Assembly: GCA_013115125.1 (NCBI GenBank)
Contig: JABANN010000071.1
Span: 16,933-80,932, forward strand
Direction of reading: 5' to 3'
DNA length: 64,000 nt
Source of the DNA: Perkinsus olseni
Taxonomy: Eukaryota; Perkinsozoa; Perkinsida
A program made the translations under genes and the position numbers. Below, piece after piece: positions 9,899 through 22,975 of the stretch (within the stretch, counting starts at the first letter, position 1; the number at the start of each line of letters is the position of its first letter). Below the pieces are notes generated by a model, which was not told where the DNA came from, did no database searches, and saw only the letters and a program-made list of their open reading frames with translations.

Positions 9899-10843
9899 AT
9901 CTATGAAGAGCCCTTGTTGGGAGGTTCGCTGAGGATGGGGACGACTTACGATGCACGCGTGTGTGCGTTTGCGTGCATGTCAAACGGCGCGAGCGGGTAG
10001 AGTCGAGCTGGTACGGAACAGCCACAATTCAGGAAACACGGTTCGGTGCTCGTGGCCAACCCCATTCCAAGAGAAATATAACGACGGCGATAAGTCCCTA
10101 AGATTGGGGTACTGAGACCCGTTAAGCTACTCGTACTCCAAGCTACGGGGAACTCGTTAGGACCTACGTACTCTCTCTCGCAGACGTTCACCTGCAGGTT
10201 TGGTGAGTCCTCCTGCAGCCCAGCGGGCTGAGCCGGGACGCCTTGTCTCTGGAGGGGTTGTAACCTTCATAGCAAGTCGTTTAAAACGAGTTTTCTTCGA
10301 CAAACCTCCTTCGTACGCTTGCATGTAACCATGCTTACTGTCTTTGACCTTCGTTTCTCTCCAATCTTCCACAGGAAAGAGAGCAATCCATGCTGGCCGA
10401 AGAAACACTAGTGGAGTGTCAAAAATGCCCCGAGCAACGGCCATTCCGTCTGTTGGACAAGCGTCTACACCGACACTCCGAGCCGGAGCCTTCGACACCT
10501 TAGACAGACAGTTGTTCTGGTAGCCACCGACGGTGGCCCACTGTGGTGTCCATAAACGGCCTTTCCTGATACGATGTGTAGCCACGGTAATGAGCGGCTA
10601 CTGTCGTTCGCTGATGAGTCACCGGGTAACTCGATCGCGATCGCGTACTCTTAAACGTTAAGCGGAATGGCTATGCGGCAACACCAGACGCTCAATACGA
10701 GTCTGACTTTGATACCCCGGGGAGGATCTCACCCTTTGAACTCAGCTAACTGTTAGGCTTCTACAGTCTGACACTCGCAACGCCACGACCAACTAGCTCT
10801 GAGAAACGTAGTTAGAAGATGTCCCGTGGTGGTCGGGGATTAT
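9899..10843. other. Non-coding, or contains an unassigned 142-codon ORF
   Basis: The minus-strand frame 10157-10585 is open for 142 codons and basic (many K and R) but matches no family I know. It may be a remnant or chance. A 12-nt palindrome CGATCGCGATCG lies near 10631. Nothing else is visible. Confidence 0.4.
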
Positions 10844-12262
<1,419 letters not shown>

Positions 12263-12537
12263 CTGGTGACAACGAAAAACTGATCAAGATTGGCAATGAA
12301 GATAGGTGTAGCAAGTCACTATCATACAGGCCCTCTTGTGGTATATACCAATCGTCTACGTACAGAACGCCGCCGGAGGGATTGATTGAGGCAATAACTT
12401 TCCTACCACCGCTTCCTATCACAAGTCAACCTTCATTGGTCACTCACTATAACCGCCACACAATCGACATCCCATTAGTGAGCACTGCAACTACTCAGAC
12501 GAATAAATAGAAACTGTCGGAACCACACGAACTTTAT

Positions 12538-13098
12538 TCAGTCCTCACTCTTCTCGCCGAATTTGTCAGTCAGCATCTGAGCGGTGTTTTTGTCCGTCGT
12601 CGCGAAGGCGTTGATGAAGCCGTTCTGCATCAGAGCATTGGTCACCATACCTGAGTGATGCCACGTACGCCACCTCCACGTGAGGGCCCACGACTACCGG
12701 CTCGAACCCCTTTCTTGCAGTAGACCAAAATAGGGCGAGTCTTATCGTTTCCAAGTTCCTCAATTCTCTCGCCGATGAGTTGAGTAGGTATATTGATCGC
12801 TTGGGGATGATGGCCTGGAAGCTTGAGCGATCACCCTTCACCTCAGCCGTGTGACGAGGTACCTTCCTTGTATTCCGGTTCCGACGTCACATCAAGCACG
12901 AGGAGGTCAGGCTGTCCCAAAGCCTTCTCTAGCGGTAGCGGCGGCCTCTGCTGAATACCTGACCATCACCTAATCATCAACGTGAAAATCCGCGTTTGAG
13001 CTATGCATACCACTAGCAAAGGCTCCAACGGGCAGCGCACGTGCAGCTCCTGTAAGAAGGCTGCGAACTCCTGCTTGACGGAAGGCAGACGAGAGCAT
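12538..13098 (-). CDS. Mitochondrial-type single-domain rhodanese (sulfurtransferase)
   Basis: Four exons in phase. The start ATG at 13098 gives MLSSAFRQAGVRSLL, an Arg/Ser/Ala-rich amphipathic presequence typical of mitochondrial import. The rhodanese fold follows: DLLVLDVTSEPEYKEGHHP, AINIPTQLIGERIEEL, and the active-site loop VYCKKGVRAGSR with the persulfide-forming cysteine. After a short intron comes MVTNALMQNGFINAFA, and the stop is at 12538-12540. At about 125 residues it matches one rhodanese domain. Expected role: sulfur transfer from thiosulfate or a persulfide donor in the mitochondrion. It ends 276 bp from the divergent-facing start of spermidine synthase, on the same strand. Confidence 0.85.
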
Positions 13099-13194
13099 AT
13101 GGATCTACTAAAAATACTGAGGAGGCGATAACCTCATTCTGCGTACTCAAGGCTACACTCAACACAATACTAACGACGAAGACCTTCTCTGGTT

Positions 13195-14818
13195 TCATGG
13201 TTTCATCCATCGCCATGGTTTGGAGGGTTGGCACTGTCCATGAGTACTCCACGCATGAAGATCTCCATACTTACCACCTCGGCCCTTGCCACTACTGGTT
13301 GTCTCCTTCCTAGCGCTATCGTTATTCATGGCATTACACATAAGACAGTCGGTATAGTACTGGCCGAGGGTCCTGTAGGACTTCACCCATTCAAAATACG
13401 CCGCGAATGCGCTATGGTTTCCTAGCAAGTAGTGAAGATACTCAGCCAGCGCCCGAGGGCTGTCGAAGTCGTCCACATGTATGAAACTTCCAGGCGGAGC
13501 GAGCTTCTCGTAGTCACCCTTAGGGGCGCCAAGTACTATTGGCACTATCGGTATCCCCTTCACCTGCCACTTATACACCTTCCACAGCTTCTCAGTTATG
13601 TACCATCGACATTTACTATTCTCAAAGGCCAAGTAGAAGCGGAACCTTTTCACGTAGGCATCAAAGCAGGCCATATCGTTGCGGTCACATCCCCCAACCG
13701 CCTGACCATGCACCATACCACATTTACCGTGCTTTATGATATCAATATGACTAATGAGCTCTTTATAGTAATGGTTACGACAACTCTGCACGTCGGCTTT
13801 CCGTCCACCGCAGGACTTCCCCTGAGCCTTGGTACCGCAGTTGCTGACTATCCACAACACCGACTTATCGCTCAGTCCAGAGTTCGCCAACAGCTCATCA
13901 TACACCTGGGCAAACACAGCGGCACCACCACCGACAGTAGGCAGTTAATCACAGCGACTCAGGCGCTTGAGGCCAGCCCTCACCACGCACTCTCTTCCTT
14001 TCCTCCTGCAATGCCACTGGTAGGAATGCCGTAGCGCCGTACCCTCCAAATATATCGCTCTCGTACCTGAACAGGAGCTCGTCGTGAATGGCGAGCAGCA
14101 TGAGGAGATGGACTACTTATACGTGCTGGTCCAGTCTACATGCCCACTGAGATCCTTCAACAGGCTGAAGGGCATGTGGCCTTCAACCGGTGGCTCATTC
14201 AACCTCCATATCCTAGGTTGACCCGGGCGTCGTGGAGGTAGCCAAGATGCTACGTCCCTGATGGGAGACAAGGCCTTGAGAACAGCTGCTCAGAGACTCA
14301 CCCTGGCGTCGAGGCCCAGTCCCTCGATATAACAACAGCACTGGCGCGGGGCAGCTCGGACTTGTCCCATGTTGCTCTACAATTTTTCACGGGACAAAGA
14401 TCGAAGACTTGCTTCAAGTGTCCTGTCTCTGTGGAAGGAGCAGTCCAATAGAGTATAATGTGCTCAGGCTTGGAGGCTTCTATGGCCGCCGTCTCCCCAT
14501 CACCCACCCCCAAGGGATCCCCACGAGGAGAACCTGGGCACGCACTGTCACGGGGTGCCATGAAAGACATCAAATCCCACCGTGCTCGGAAGGAGAGTGG
14601 GACGGGGGAGCCAGGGTCACGCGAGTAGTTGACGGTGATAACTGAGGAGCTGCGGCTTGAAGCGGAATTTTGAGGGGAATGGGCAATCCCACCGGGAGTA
14701 CGATGCTGTTGATAAAGTCCCATGCCACCACTCTCCACTGTGAGAGCACTACGATGGCGGCTAGCAGAGCAACTGCTGTGATGACTGTGACTCGCGTTGA
14801 CGCCTTCGGGATGAGCAT
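13195..14818 (-). CDS. GT10 alpha-1,3-fucosyltransferase-like type II membrane protein
   Basis: Transfers fucose from GDP-fucose to glycans in the Golgi (family knowledge). From the ATG at 14818 the product has a short cytosolic tail and a membrane anchor (VTVITAVALLAAIVVLSQW). Then comes a Pro/Ser stem, the first GT10 block (IILYWTAPS, CPVKNCRATWDKSEL, ADAVV-like SAVVISRDW), the middle block (WTSTYK joined to YESDIFGGYG) and the diagnostic block FYLAFENSKCRWYITEKLW, followed by KGIPIVPIVLGAP. The last exon (13195-13917) ends with a basic, glycine-rich tail. Several introns separate the blocks. Length and order match the family, so it looks functional. It lies 97 bp from the rhodanese start on the same strand, next to another Golgi-type glycosyltransferase. 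Confidence 0.85.
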
Positions 14819-15149
14819 CAACTCCAACTACGCCGGACTGTTCCGCGAAGAACATCATCGCGAGACCTGAATGCCGCTGGAGAAGACTATAGTCGATCCA
14901 CGACGCTCGTTGGTGAAGTCGTCAAGTACGACTGATACCCTGATCTCGGAGAGAGCAGCAGAAAGGTCTACAGCAGGAGGAGATCACCGACAGTCTGTCG
15001 GCGACAGGAGGACACTTTGCCGTTGCCTGCCAGGAAGGAGACTCCCCACCACCGCTCGTCTGCTCAACCCGACGTCCATGAGAAACCATCTATCGCCTAA
15101 CACCATCATGTCATGTGAATCGCCCTGACCTCCGAGGACACAGTGGCGA
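14819..15149. other. Intergenic, nothing recognised
   Basis: 331 bp between the GT10 start and the GT47 stop. No inverted repeats or coding signals stand out. Confidence 0.5.
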
Positions 15150-17759
15150 TTATGGTAGATCGTCCATGGTGTAGTAATTGTCCGAGGACCCTAGGTTGAT
15201 ATCCAGCAGGGTCCGCTTGGACTCCAGTATCGGCATGACTGCATGATAAGGTGAACAGTCGGGCACATCACTGTGGTAGTCTAACCAGCATCGATACTTC
15301 TTCAACTGAGGAGGGGGATGACGAAGTGGTGAAGTTACGGTATCAGGCTGCAGCTGGTAGCAGCGTCACCTTTTCCTTCATCACCACCAGTTTCTGCCAA
15401 CCTTGTTGAGAATTCCTCTGCGACCACAAGTACTGATAGAAGTTATCCAAGTCCACACCAAGCTGTGGCCATCTTATAGATACCTCCCGCCACGGTATAA
15501 CATGCCCGAATGGCAGCACGAGGCTATCTGACCGAGAACGAGTTCAAATACACGTATGGGATGGACGAGTCAAATTCTGCGAATGCTGGGCAAATTCTGG
15601 TGCCACGAGTCAAAACGCCGCTTGCAGCTCGGTCACGAAACCGATATGTTGAATCTTCGGCCGAGTGTGCTGCTCACCAGGATGACGGAAATATAGAGAG
15701 AGAGCGCAAACCGAAAAACTGGCCGAGAAAATTCGAGATAATACGCGATAGAAAGGCAGCATGGAAAGAGAAGCATTACAGGGATGGCCATACCCCTCCA
15801 CTCCTACCCACCAGCCTGGCACCAGCCTACCGGAGAGGATGACCGGCACACAGCCGACCATAACAGCCTCTATGAGATGATGAGTCCATACACTGGTACC
15901 ATGGGGGACGAGGCAGAAGACACTCTGGCCCTTGAGATCGAAGGCATCTTCGACATTCTCGGCCACGGCGCTCTGCACAAGAGATGACTACTCATACCCT
16001 AGCAGCCTCCGACGCTACATGACTGGCGTTCCGAAGATGCTCGAAAATGAGCCGCCGGACTTCGTTGGTTCGATAAAGCTCATGCGAGCCTCCATGACGC
16101 CCCACAAAGGTTACCAAGAAGGGCCGCTCTTCAAGCGGTCGATCGAAGCGCAGCAAGGCCTGCCAAGGACATAGCCGACAGGGCGAATAGTCGTCACAGC
16201 TCCCACTCCACCTGGCGACGGAAGTAGTCCGTATAGCTCGGCACCACCACGTCACGCCACACATTGAACATGTTCTTCTCTCGCCTGTGAGGCCCTATGA
16301 TAGGGTATTGCCACTCGGGATGACCAGGGCGTATCTAAGGTCGAAGCTGGCCGACCACAGGTTACAGCGGTAGGGGCTACAGCGTCTGGCGTGAGTATGA
16401 TGGAGTTTGGTATGAAGCTTCGCCATGACGGAAAGAAGATCTCAGCATCGTCCACGAAGACGAAGATGTGGTCAGCACCGCCCCGCCTGACAAGGCGATC
16501 ATCGACTGAGCGAAGTACCCCCTCTTCCTCTTCCCTCACCGGTGTAAGTGTGTCAAATGCTTCGATACAACATATCGCAGCTCCGTATCGAAGTCGGTGG
16601 TGGTATTAGATATCACTCTGGCGCACATCGGGTAGAGAGGTACGAAGAAGAGATCCGCCTCTGACGGATCTTCTGTTTTGCATCTTCCATTCTTCAAGTA
16701 CTTGTGCCACACCGCCTCGAAGCCCCACTGGGAGTTCTTGCCGCAGCTCAGACTGCCAGGGTTCAGCATAGCCTCCCACGGAACCGGATCGTACCTGACC
16801 ATCTCCACAGTGGACCACAAGAACCCGAATTATTGCCACTCACAGGAAAATCTTGAGGTCCGATCCTGCGCAGTCATTAGAGGCTAAGTCCAGCAACATC
16901 CGATACTCGTATTTAAATGGCTCCACCCAGAAAAGTTGGTTAGGGTTATCAGAATTCAACTTCGTGCGGTCCCACTCAGACCGCCAAAACCTGTCCGTAC
17001 GTGTAGCGACCAGCAACAGGTGAAGAAGAGGAAGACACACTTCTCCGCTCTGAGCCCTTCGGTCCAATCAGAGTTATTAACTAGATGGCCATAGTCGTCA
17101 ATAAGGGACTCGATAACCCCATAGAGGTGCTGGGGTACTCTGAGGTCCCCGGTCTGCACCTGCAAACCGTACAACCAGACCATGGGAAGCAGACAAGGCT
17201 CGGGCGGTGCAAGCTTAACTCGACAGCGTCCATTGACAGCAGCATGACAACGATGACTCCTTGTACGCAATCTCTGACGACTTCCTCTATGTCTTGGGCT
17301 ATCCTCAGCAGCATCCTCAGGAACACTATGCTCTCCGCCTCCGTCACCTACGAGGCCGCCCTGCTGATCAGCAGCTCAACACCACAACCCTGTCCCCACC
17401 CAGCTATAGCGTGTGCTCCATATCAGTATATGTTGACGCCAGAAGCCGGGCTTGTACAGACCCTTAGGCTCCCCCGTGTACTCGCACCTTGATACATTGG
17501 TACGGGGGTCGGATAGGATGGACTCAGGGGAGGGGAGGGAAATATTGAGTACCTACCAGTAGAGGGTTTGACGAGGATGCTCATACCGAGAAGACACCTG
17601 GGCGGCGATGCTCATAGCTTGCTCTGTCCCTCGGACTGCAGCAGCCGCCATAGCCTCTCCAATGGCATCCTCAAGCTCCACCTCGGTGATCTCACCAACC
17701 ACCAACAATGATGGTGATAATATCAGACAGGCTATCGCTAGGAGGGACGGTAGCACCAT
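15150..17759 (-). CDS. Exostosin-like glycosyltransferase (GT47), secretory
   Basis: The ATG at 17759 starts a signal peptide (MVLPSLLAIACLILSPSLLV). Downstream exons carry GT47 blocks: GSDLKIF strand, YLKNGRCKTEDPSEADLFF with VPLYP (the exostosin EAD.FFVP motif), DHIFVFVDDAEIFFPSW, ERPFLVTFVGRHGG, and the C-terminal donor-binding SVFCLVPHGTSVWTHHLIE followed by AVMVGCVPVIL. The last exons give PFGHVIPWREVSIRWPQLG and a tail ending in SSDNYYTMDDLP before the TAA at 15150-15152. There are several introns, some not fully resolved. Expected role: adding sugars to cell-surface or wall polysaccharide in the ER or Golgi. The acceptor cannot be predicted. Same orientation as the GT10 gene. Confidence 0.85.
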
Positions 17760-18236
17760 CCGGATGCAGTAAAGCTACTGAGGATAGGTCAATAACCCCA
17801 GTAGGCAAGGCTTCTAGTAAGGATATCTGATTCCCACTGATGGAAGTGAGCGAACAGCTGTGCAGAAGGCTGTTCACAGGATTAGGTCGTATGGCTCTAT
17901 AAGGCTGTCAGTTTTGACGACCGTGTGTCCATCGCCTGCTCAGGAATGAAACCAGGAAGCACTGATGACCCCTCCCCATGATGAACTAAGACTAACACTG
18001 ATGGACGGTAGGGCACTGTTTATTACTGTTGTTATAATAATAATGATGATGTGGTTGGCTACTTGCAATTATGCAATGATGGTAAGTGAAATGGTGACAA
18101 TGAGAAGGCAGCAGGAGCCTCCCGGGGAGGGCTAGTCCTCGATAGTGGCATCGGGCTACAGAACAATGGTACTGGGACAAAATCGAGGGGTAGTAGACAA
18201 GGCACGGCAGCAGACGAAGCCTCCATGCTGCTGTGG
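17760..18236. other. Intergenic between GT47 and the Sec7-PH-TBC gene
   Basis: 477 bp with a run of TAATAATAATGATGATG near 18033. No coding signal. Confidence 0.5.
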
Positions 18237-21200
18237 TTACGAGAATAGCAGCTCGAACAAGGAAGTCTTCTCCTCGCCCAGCCGTTGGGCGGCCATCCAG
18301 GCTCCTAGACGCTCGTTGGGGACCTGTCACACGGTAGGAAGGGGGACCAAGGCGATAGCTTGCATGTAAAAGGCGGTTTAGACTTACCACTGTCTCCGGC
18401 AGTTTCATATAGTAGTCGAAGAACTTGTTCTCGTCGAAGAGGCGTTCATCGGGAGGTGAGGTGAGAATCTCCAAGCACCCTCCGAAGCCCGATGTCATCA
18501 AGGCATGCTCGTGATACCGTAACAATGCCAACGCACACGTGAAGACATGGGCCTCTCCGAGAAGCAGGAAACCATCCCTAAGCAGGGACAAGAGGAGACA
18601 ATGACAACCTGCAGCAGCAGCAGCAGCTGATGATGATGCTGATGCTTACCACATACGACAGACCGCATGGAAGGGCATGCATCTCGTGAAGACACTGGTC
18701 AGCCACGGCAAGAAGTACACCTCTGGCGTCAGCTGCAATATTGAAAAATGCTTTTCAAGGAAGGGTGCCCTCTCCCGTAGTAGAACCTGCGGTGGATGAC
18801 ACTACTGGTGAGAGGACTCGCCTCGGCCAAGTACTACTTCCAGAAAATCAAAGCGCATCTTCATATTGCGCCTCTTCACCATGTAAACGTCGAGGAAGTA
18901 ATATTGATGCATTAAATTAGCTAGAGTGCAAAAAACTTGACCAAGTGGATGGGGCCCAACATTGACCAGTACTGTCGCGCAGAGGGATATCATGCCAGGC
19001 ACGTAACCTAAGAGCAGCAGCAGGATGACGCGTCCACGAACGACGAGGGGTAGAGGAGAAGGCTTCTTACCAACGTCCGACCTGTAGACAATGAATGCTT
19101 TGATAAGATCTGATAGAAATATGAGCAGCCCCTTCCGGATCAGGGCGTCCTGACAGAGCTCGATGCAGCTGCTGTATTGTAGCAGCAGCCAGGCTTACTT
19201 CACCAGAGGTGTCAGCTTTCCCTCCACCTTGCCATGCCTCCGCCCAGGGCTCGCTGAAGGTCCTCTTAGTATTCAACTTCTTCTTTATAGCTATCTTCCG
19301 ACATCTCTCACAAATCACCGTCGAGTCACCGCATCGCGAGTGTGACCCAACAGACGTCCCATCAGTCGCAGGACGCTGGGCCCCTCCTACTGAATCGGAT
19401 GGTGCCCTCGAGCGTATGGTATTAGGAGTAGCCAAGCCATGAGCAGGGCTAGGTATAGCCTCTACGGCAACACCACACTCATCCCCTCCTCTACTAGGTC
19501 GCCGATGCCGGGCCTCGGGACGGCGTCCATCATCACCCTCATCATCCTCATCACTTTCACACTCACAGGAGTAGCCCGTGTCATCATCATCATCATCGTC
19601 GTCAGAGCCGCTGGACTTCGATCTTATCATGCCCTGATCGTCCATCATACTCTCGTGTGCCCTCAGCCTCCTGTAACCATCCTCAGTGGCAGCATCGAGG
19701 AAGCCTTCCAGCTGCTCCCGAGTGCCAAAGGTGTGCAGCCACTGTACAACCTTCCCTATGAATGTCTGTGCCAAGTCCGACTCTAGATCGTTCTTAAACC
19801 GAGCAAGATACGTCCGCTGTGACTGGCTCCACAAATCCTTCCGTTCAGCCCGGTGAACCTTCCGAGTGAGCGTTGAGAAAGTATCCGAAGTTATCCTGAG
19901 GTTGTTGCCAATTGCAATCGGCCATATCTTACACCTCAGTGCCGGCGGAAGGCCTACAAAGATCACCATCACCTGGCCGAGGAGGACAGGAAGTCATCAT
20001 CACCTTCCAGCCACAGGTTGACCAATGTCGGTGTCCTGGCGGTCTCCAGCCTTTGACCTCTATCCAGAGCAAAGCCTCCAGAGTAGAACATCTGGAACGT
20101 CAGCGCCTCATTCGGCTGTCGATCACTGACGATTATCCTATGGGTAGCATTCTCCAGCATTCGGAGACCTCTGCTGCGGAAGCCATCAGGGTTCCTATTC
20201 TGGGTTCCCGACCCAGCTTGGGCACCTGACAGGCTTCATAAACAATACAAGTAGTACAACGACTGTCTGTTAATCACCAATCACTGAAGCCACCACGAAG
20301 CAATGCATTTACCGCGCCGCGTCAATCGGTGAAAGGTTCCATACGGAGCTAGCTGGGAGAGCACTTAATTCACTATCGTGACGATGACCAGTGAGTAGGA
20401 TGATTCCCTTTCTTCTCGCAAAATCAATCTTGCCCGGATAAACACCGGAGCCAGACACCCGATCACACAAGCTAACCCATACGAAAGCTTCTCAAGGCTC
20501 AGTGAATGGCGTCGGCGAGTATCACTGTAAGAAGGGTATAATGAAGGGTATTTGTCACCAGTAGTCCAATGCTTGGCCCAATTGGGTAGTATCTCCTCTT
20601 TCCATATCCTCAGACGCTTCGCTTCAGCGCGCTGCATCTCGTGAGCCTCCTTCACAGGGTCAGCACTAGCACGTATCTTAGCTTCCCTCTCGGACAAAAC
20701 ATAATGGAAGAATCTCAACCACATACGCATGTCAACACCAGGAGGCGCCTGAGCAGAGTCAAGTCCCTTGAGGCCCCCGCCCGACCCACCCTACCTGTAG
20801 ATCCAACGATCGCTTCTCGGTGATTATGGAGAAGCAGCGGTCCTCCACAGCTTCGGGCACCCATTGTTTCCGGAATACACTCGACCCCGATGTCCCAACA
20901 CATAGCCCAGTGACTTCGTCCAGCCGTATGTTGCGCAGATTATGAGTTGCCGAAACGCCCGTAGTGGCAAGATCGCCGGCCCCTAAGCGTATCATTCTAC
21001 CTTCAACCTAAGATTCCCTTGCCCTACCTGCTATCGGCATCGCCTTGCCCGATACCATAAATTCACTACTAGCTGCCGGGCTCCGGTTCCCTGCCACCAC
21101 TCCATCGTGGCTCATCTCGGAGGCTGGCGGAGCCGTGGCCGGCCTCCCAGTAGCGGCACCAGGCTTGCTCCGCGACATGGCAGCGTCGTGGTTAAGCAAA

Positions 21201-22584
21201 GACCCTAGCCGACCACCACGGGACTCCGTAGGCTCCACCCAGCATATCCTGGTTTCATCCTAAAACCCATCTGAAGGCTTCGCTATGCCCCCTCGCACTA
21301 CCTCGGACAGGAAGACTCGCCGCGCATGGGGACGCCCTCGTCTGCCGAACTTCAGAAAATTATCTCCCGCCTTCATGCGTTGTATATCTTCCGGCGACGC
21401 TGCTACATTTTTCTCATCAGCCGAATACTGCGGGTTCTTGGCCAATCGTACATACCTGGGATCACCAGCATTCTCCTCCAAGCCCGAGCCGCCCCGCCAT
21501 ACATCAGCTCCTGTGGCGTAGTGTCCGGTCGGAACTCCTTGGCTACTACTCGATCGTACCTTGGGATGAGTCATGTCCATTTTTTCGTCGAAATTACCAG
21601 AGCCCGCTGCAGCTGGCCTACATCTGTCCGAGCTCCTCCGCAGTGCACCCAGGGCTGACCTCCGGCATGGTGTTGTTAATGAACTGGTCCCTGGTCATCT
21701 TATCGGTAACTTGAGGGTTGTGGGCATCCACATTGAGCATAATAAGGGCGTAGGCTAGTATCTATCCCACGGCCATCAGTGAGCACCCTGCAGTTCCCTC
21801 TCTTACATGCACTTGGTCGCGGTTGAGGGACGAGCACGTGGCGGCGTAGTAAGTAGAGAAACGTTCCAGGATACGATAGACCTGCTGGGCCTCACCAGGC
21901 ATCGCAAACCTTACAGTAACAAAAACACTACTACAGCACAGGGGACACCCCCCTTCATGCTCACCTGCACATGAACAACCGAAGGGCTTCGTCCGGTGGG
22001 AGGTCACGGTAGTCGAACAGTTGGGCAAAACGATTGAGCACCGCGATATTGAACTCATTGTCCTTTCCCTGAGTTACTGTGGTTCATCATAGACCGTCAC
22101 GGCGGAGTAGTACCAAATATTCTCCTATAACGTGCTTATCCAGGTTCTCCTGCTTCGCCAGGAACTCTGCGATTTCGGCCGGATCGTCATCAAGCACCCC
22201 CGCTGATTCAAGGTACTTAATACCATCCACCGCCGAATTATTAAATCGTAGTACCCCTAAGAACGGTATATCATCGTAACCAACCTATAGCACTGTCTAG
22301 GGCCCGGTAGTACCAGCATCTATTATCTTCCTCAACTCAAGATCTGCCTTTGATGTTGCTGCTGTTGGCGATTGTGATAGTGTTGACATGACACTCTTGA
22401 TACCACCAGCCCCGAGATGCGGTACCACTCCTCCCCCGCCTCCTACTGCCGTTGAAGGAGCAGCTGCTGTTGAATTAACTCCAGTTGCTACAGCTACAGC
22501 CATGTAAATGCTACAACTACAGAAGACCGGTGACATCAGAGTGAACGAGGGGAGCATACTTGCATCGCTCCGCCTAAAGCGCAT
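18237..22584 (-). CDS. Sec7-PH-TBC fusion protein (Arf GEF + Rab GAP architecture)
   Basis: N-terminus at 22584, low complexity to about 22310. Sec7 domain at about 22270-21600: FLGVLRFNNSAVDGIKYLE, IAEFLAKQENLDKHVIGEYL, KDNEFNIAVLNRFAQ, EALRLFMCR, FAMPGEAQQVYRILERF, ALIMLNVDAHNPQVTDKM. PH-like part at about 21350-20760: FLKFGRRGRPHARRVFLS and VEDRCFSIITEKRSLDLQ. TBC domain of TBC1D12/14 type: RLRIWKEEILPNW (20.6 kb), GLPPALRCKIWPIAIGNNL (19.9 kb), AFIVYRSDVGYVPGM, FFDYYMKLPETV, and a last exon ending at the TAA at 18237. An Asp-rich insert splits the TBC part. The Sec7 glutamic-finger position reads LGKDNE (Lys), and the TBC YxQ finger reads YVP. Splices in these places are in phase. That this is one gene rather than two is inferred from strand, order and lack of a stop or start between domains. 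Confidence 0.75.
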
Positions 22585-22975
22585 TTACTTTTTGTAATTT
22601 TTCAAGGTGCTTCAAAAAAGGCACTTCCAGCGGATGGGCTTCTCTACTGCCATCGGGTCTTCTCTCGTGTCGGTCGTTGGGGCGACTCCTCTGTAACGTT
22701 CTAGACTAGGAAACGCAAGCTTCCCATCTACGGCATGGTTCTGTGGTGACACGTGTCGCAGCTGCCTTACTCGTAAATTTTACCCTTTCCTTGGGATTTT
22801 GCCATTTGGCCTCAGTAGACTGCCTCTCCCGAGTTCTAGTAGCGCTCCCAAGATCGTCTTTTGCACGTCCCGAGAGAGCACCTGGAATTCGGGAGAGGCA
22901 ACAGTCTATTGAACACCCCAGCTGTCCGACCGGCGTGGTGAATGAACCAGCGCTCCGGAAGTGATAGTGATTTGA
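22585..22975. promoter_or_regulatory. Divergent intergenic region, presumed shared promoter
   Basis: 391 bp between divergently transcribed genes. It holds cgggagaggcaacag near 22890, which is the reverse complement of ctgcctctcccg near 22821. No TATA-like or other core element is recognisable. Confidence 0.3.

Noticed and set aside
13432-14034. A 200-codon plus-strand ORF
   Set aside because: It is antisense to GT10 exons that carry the diagnostic fucosyltransferase motif.
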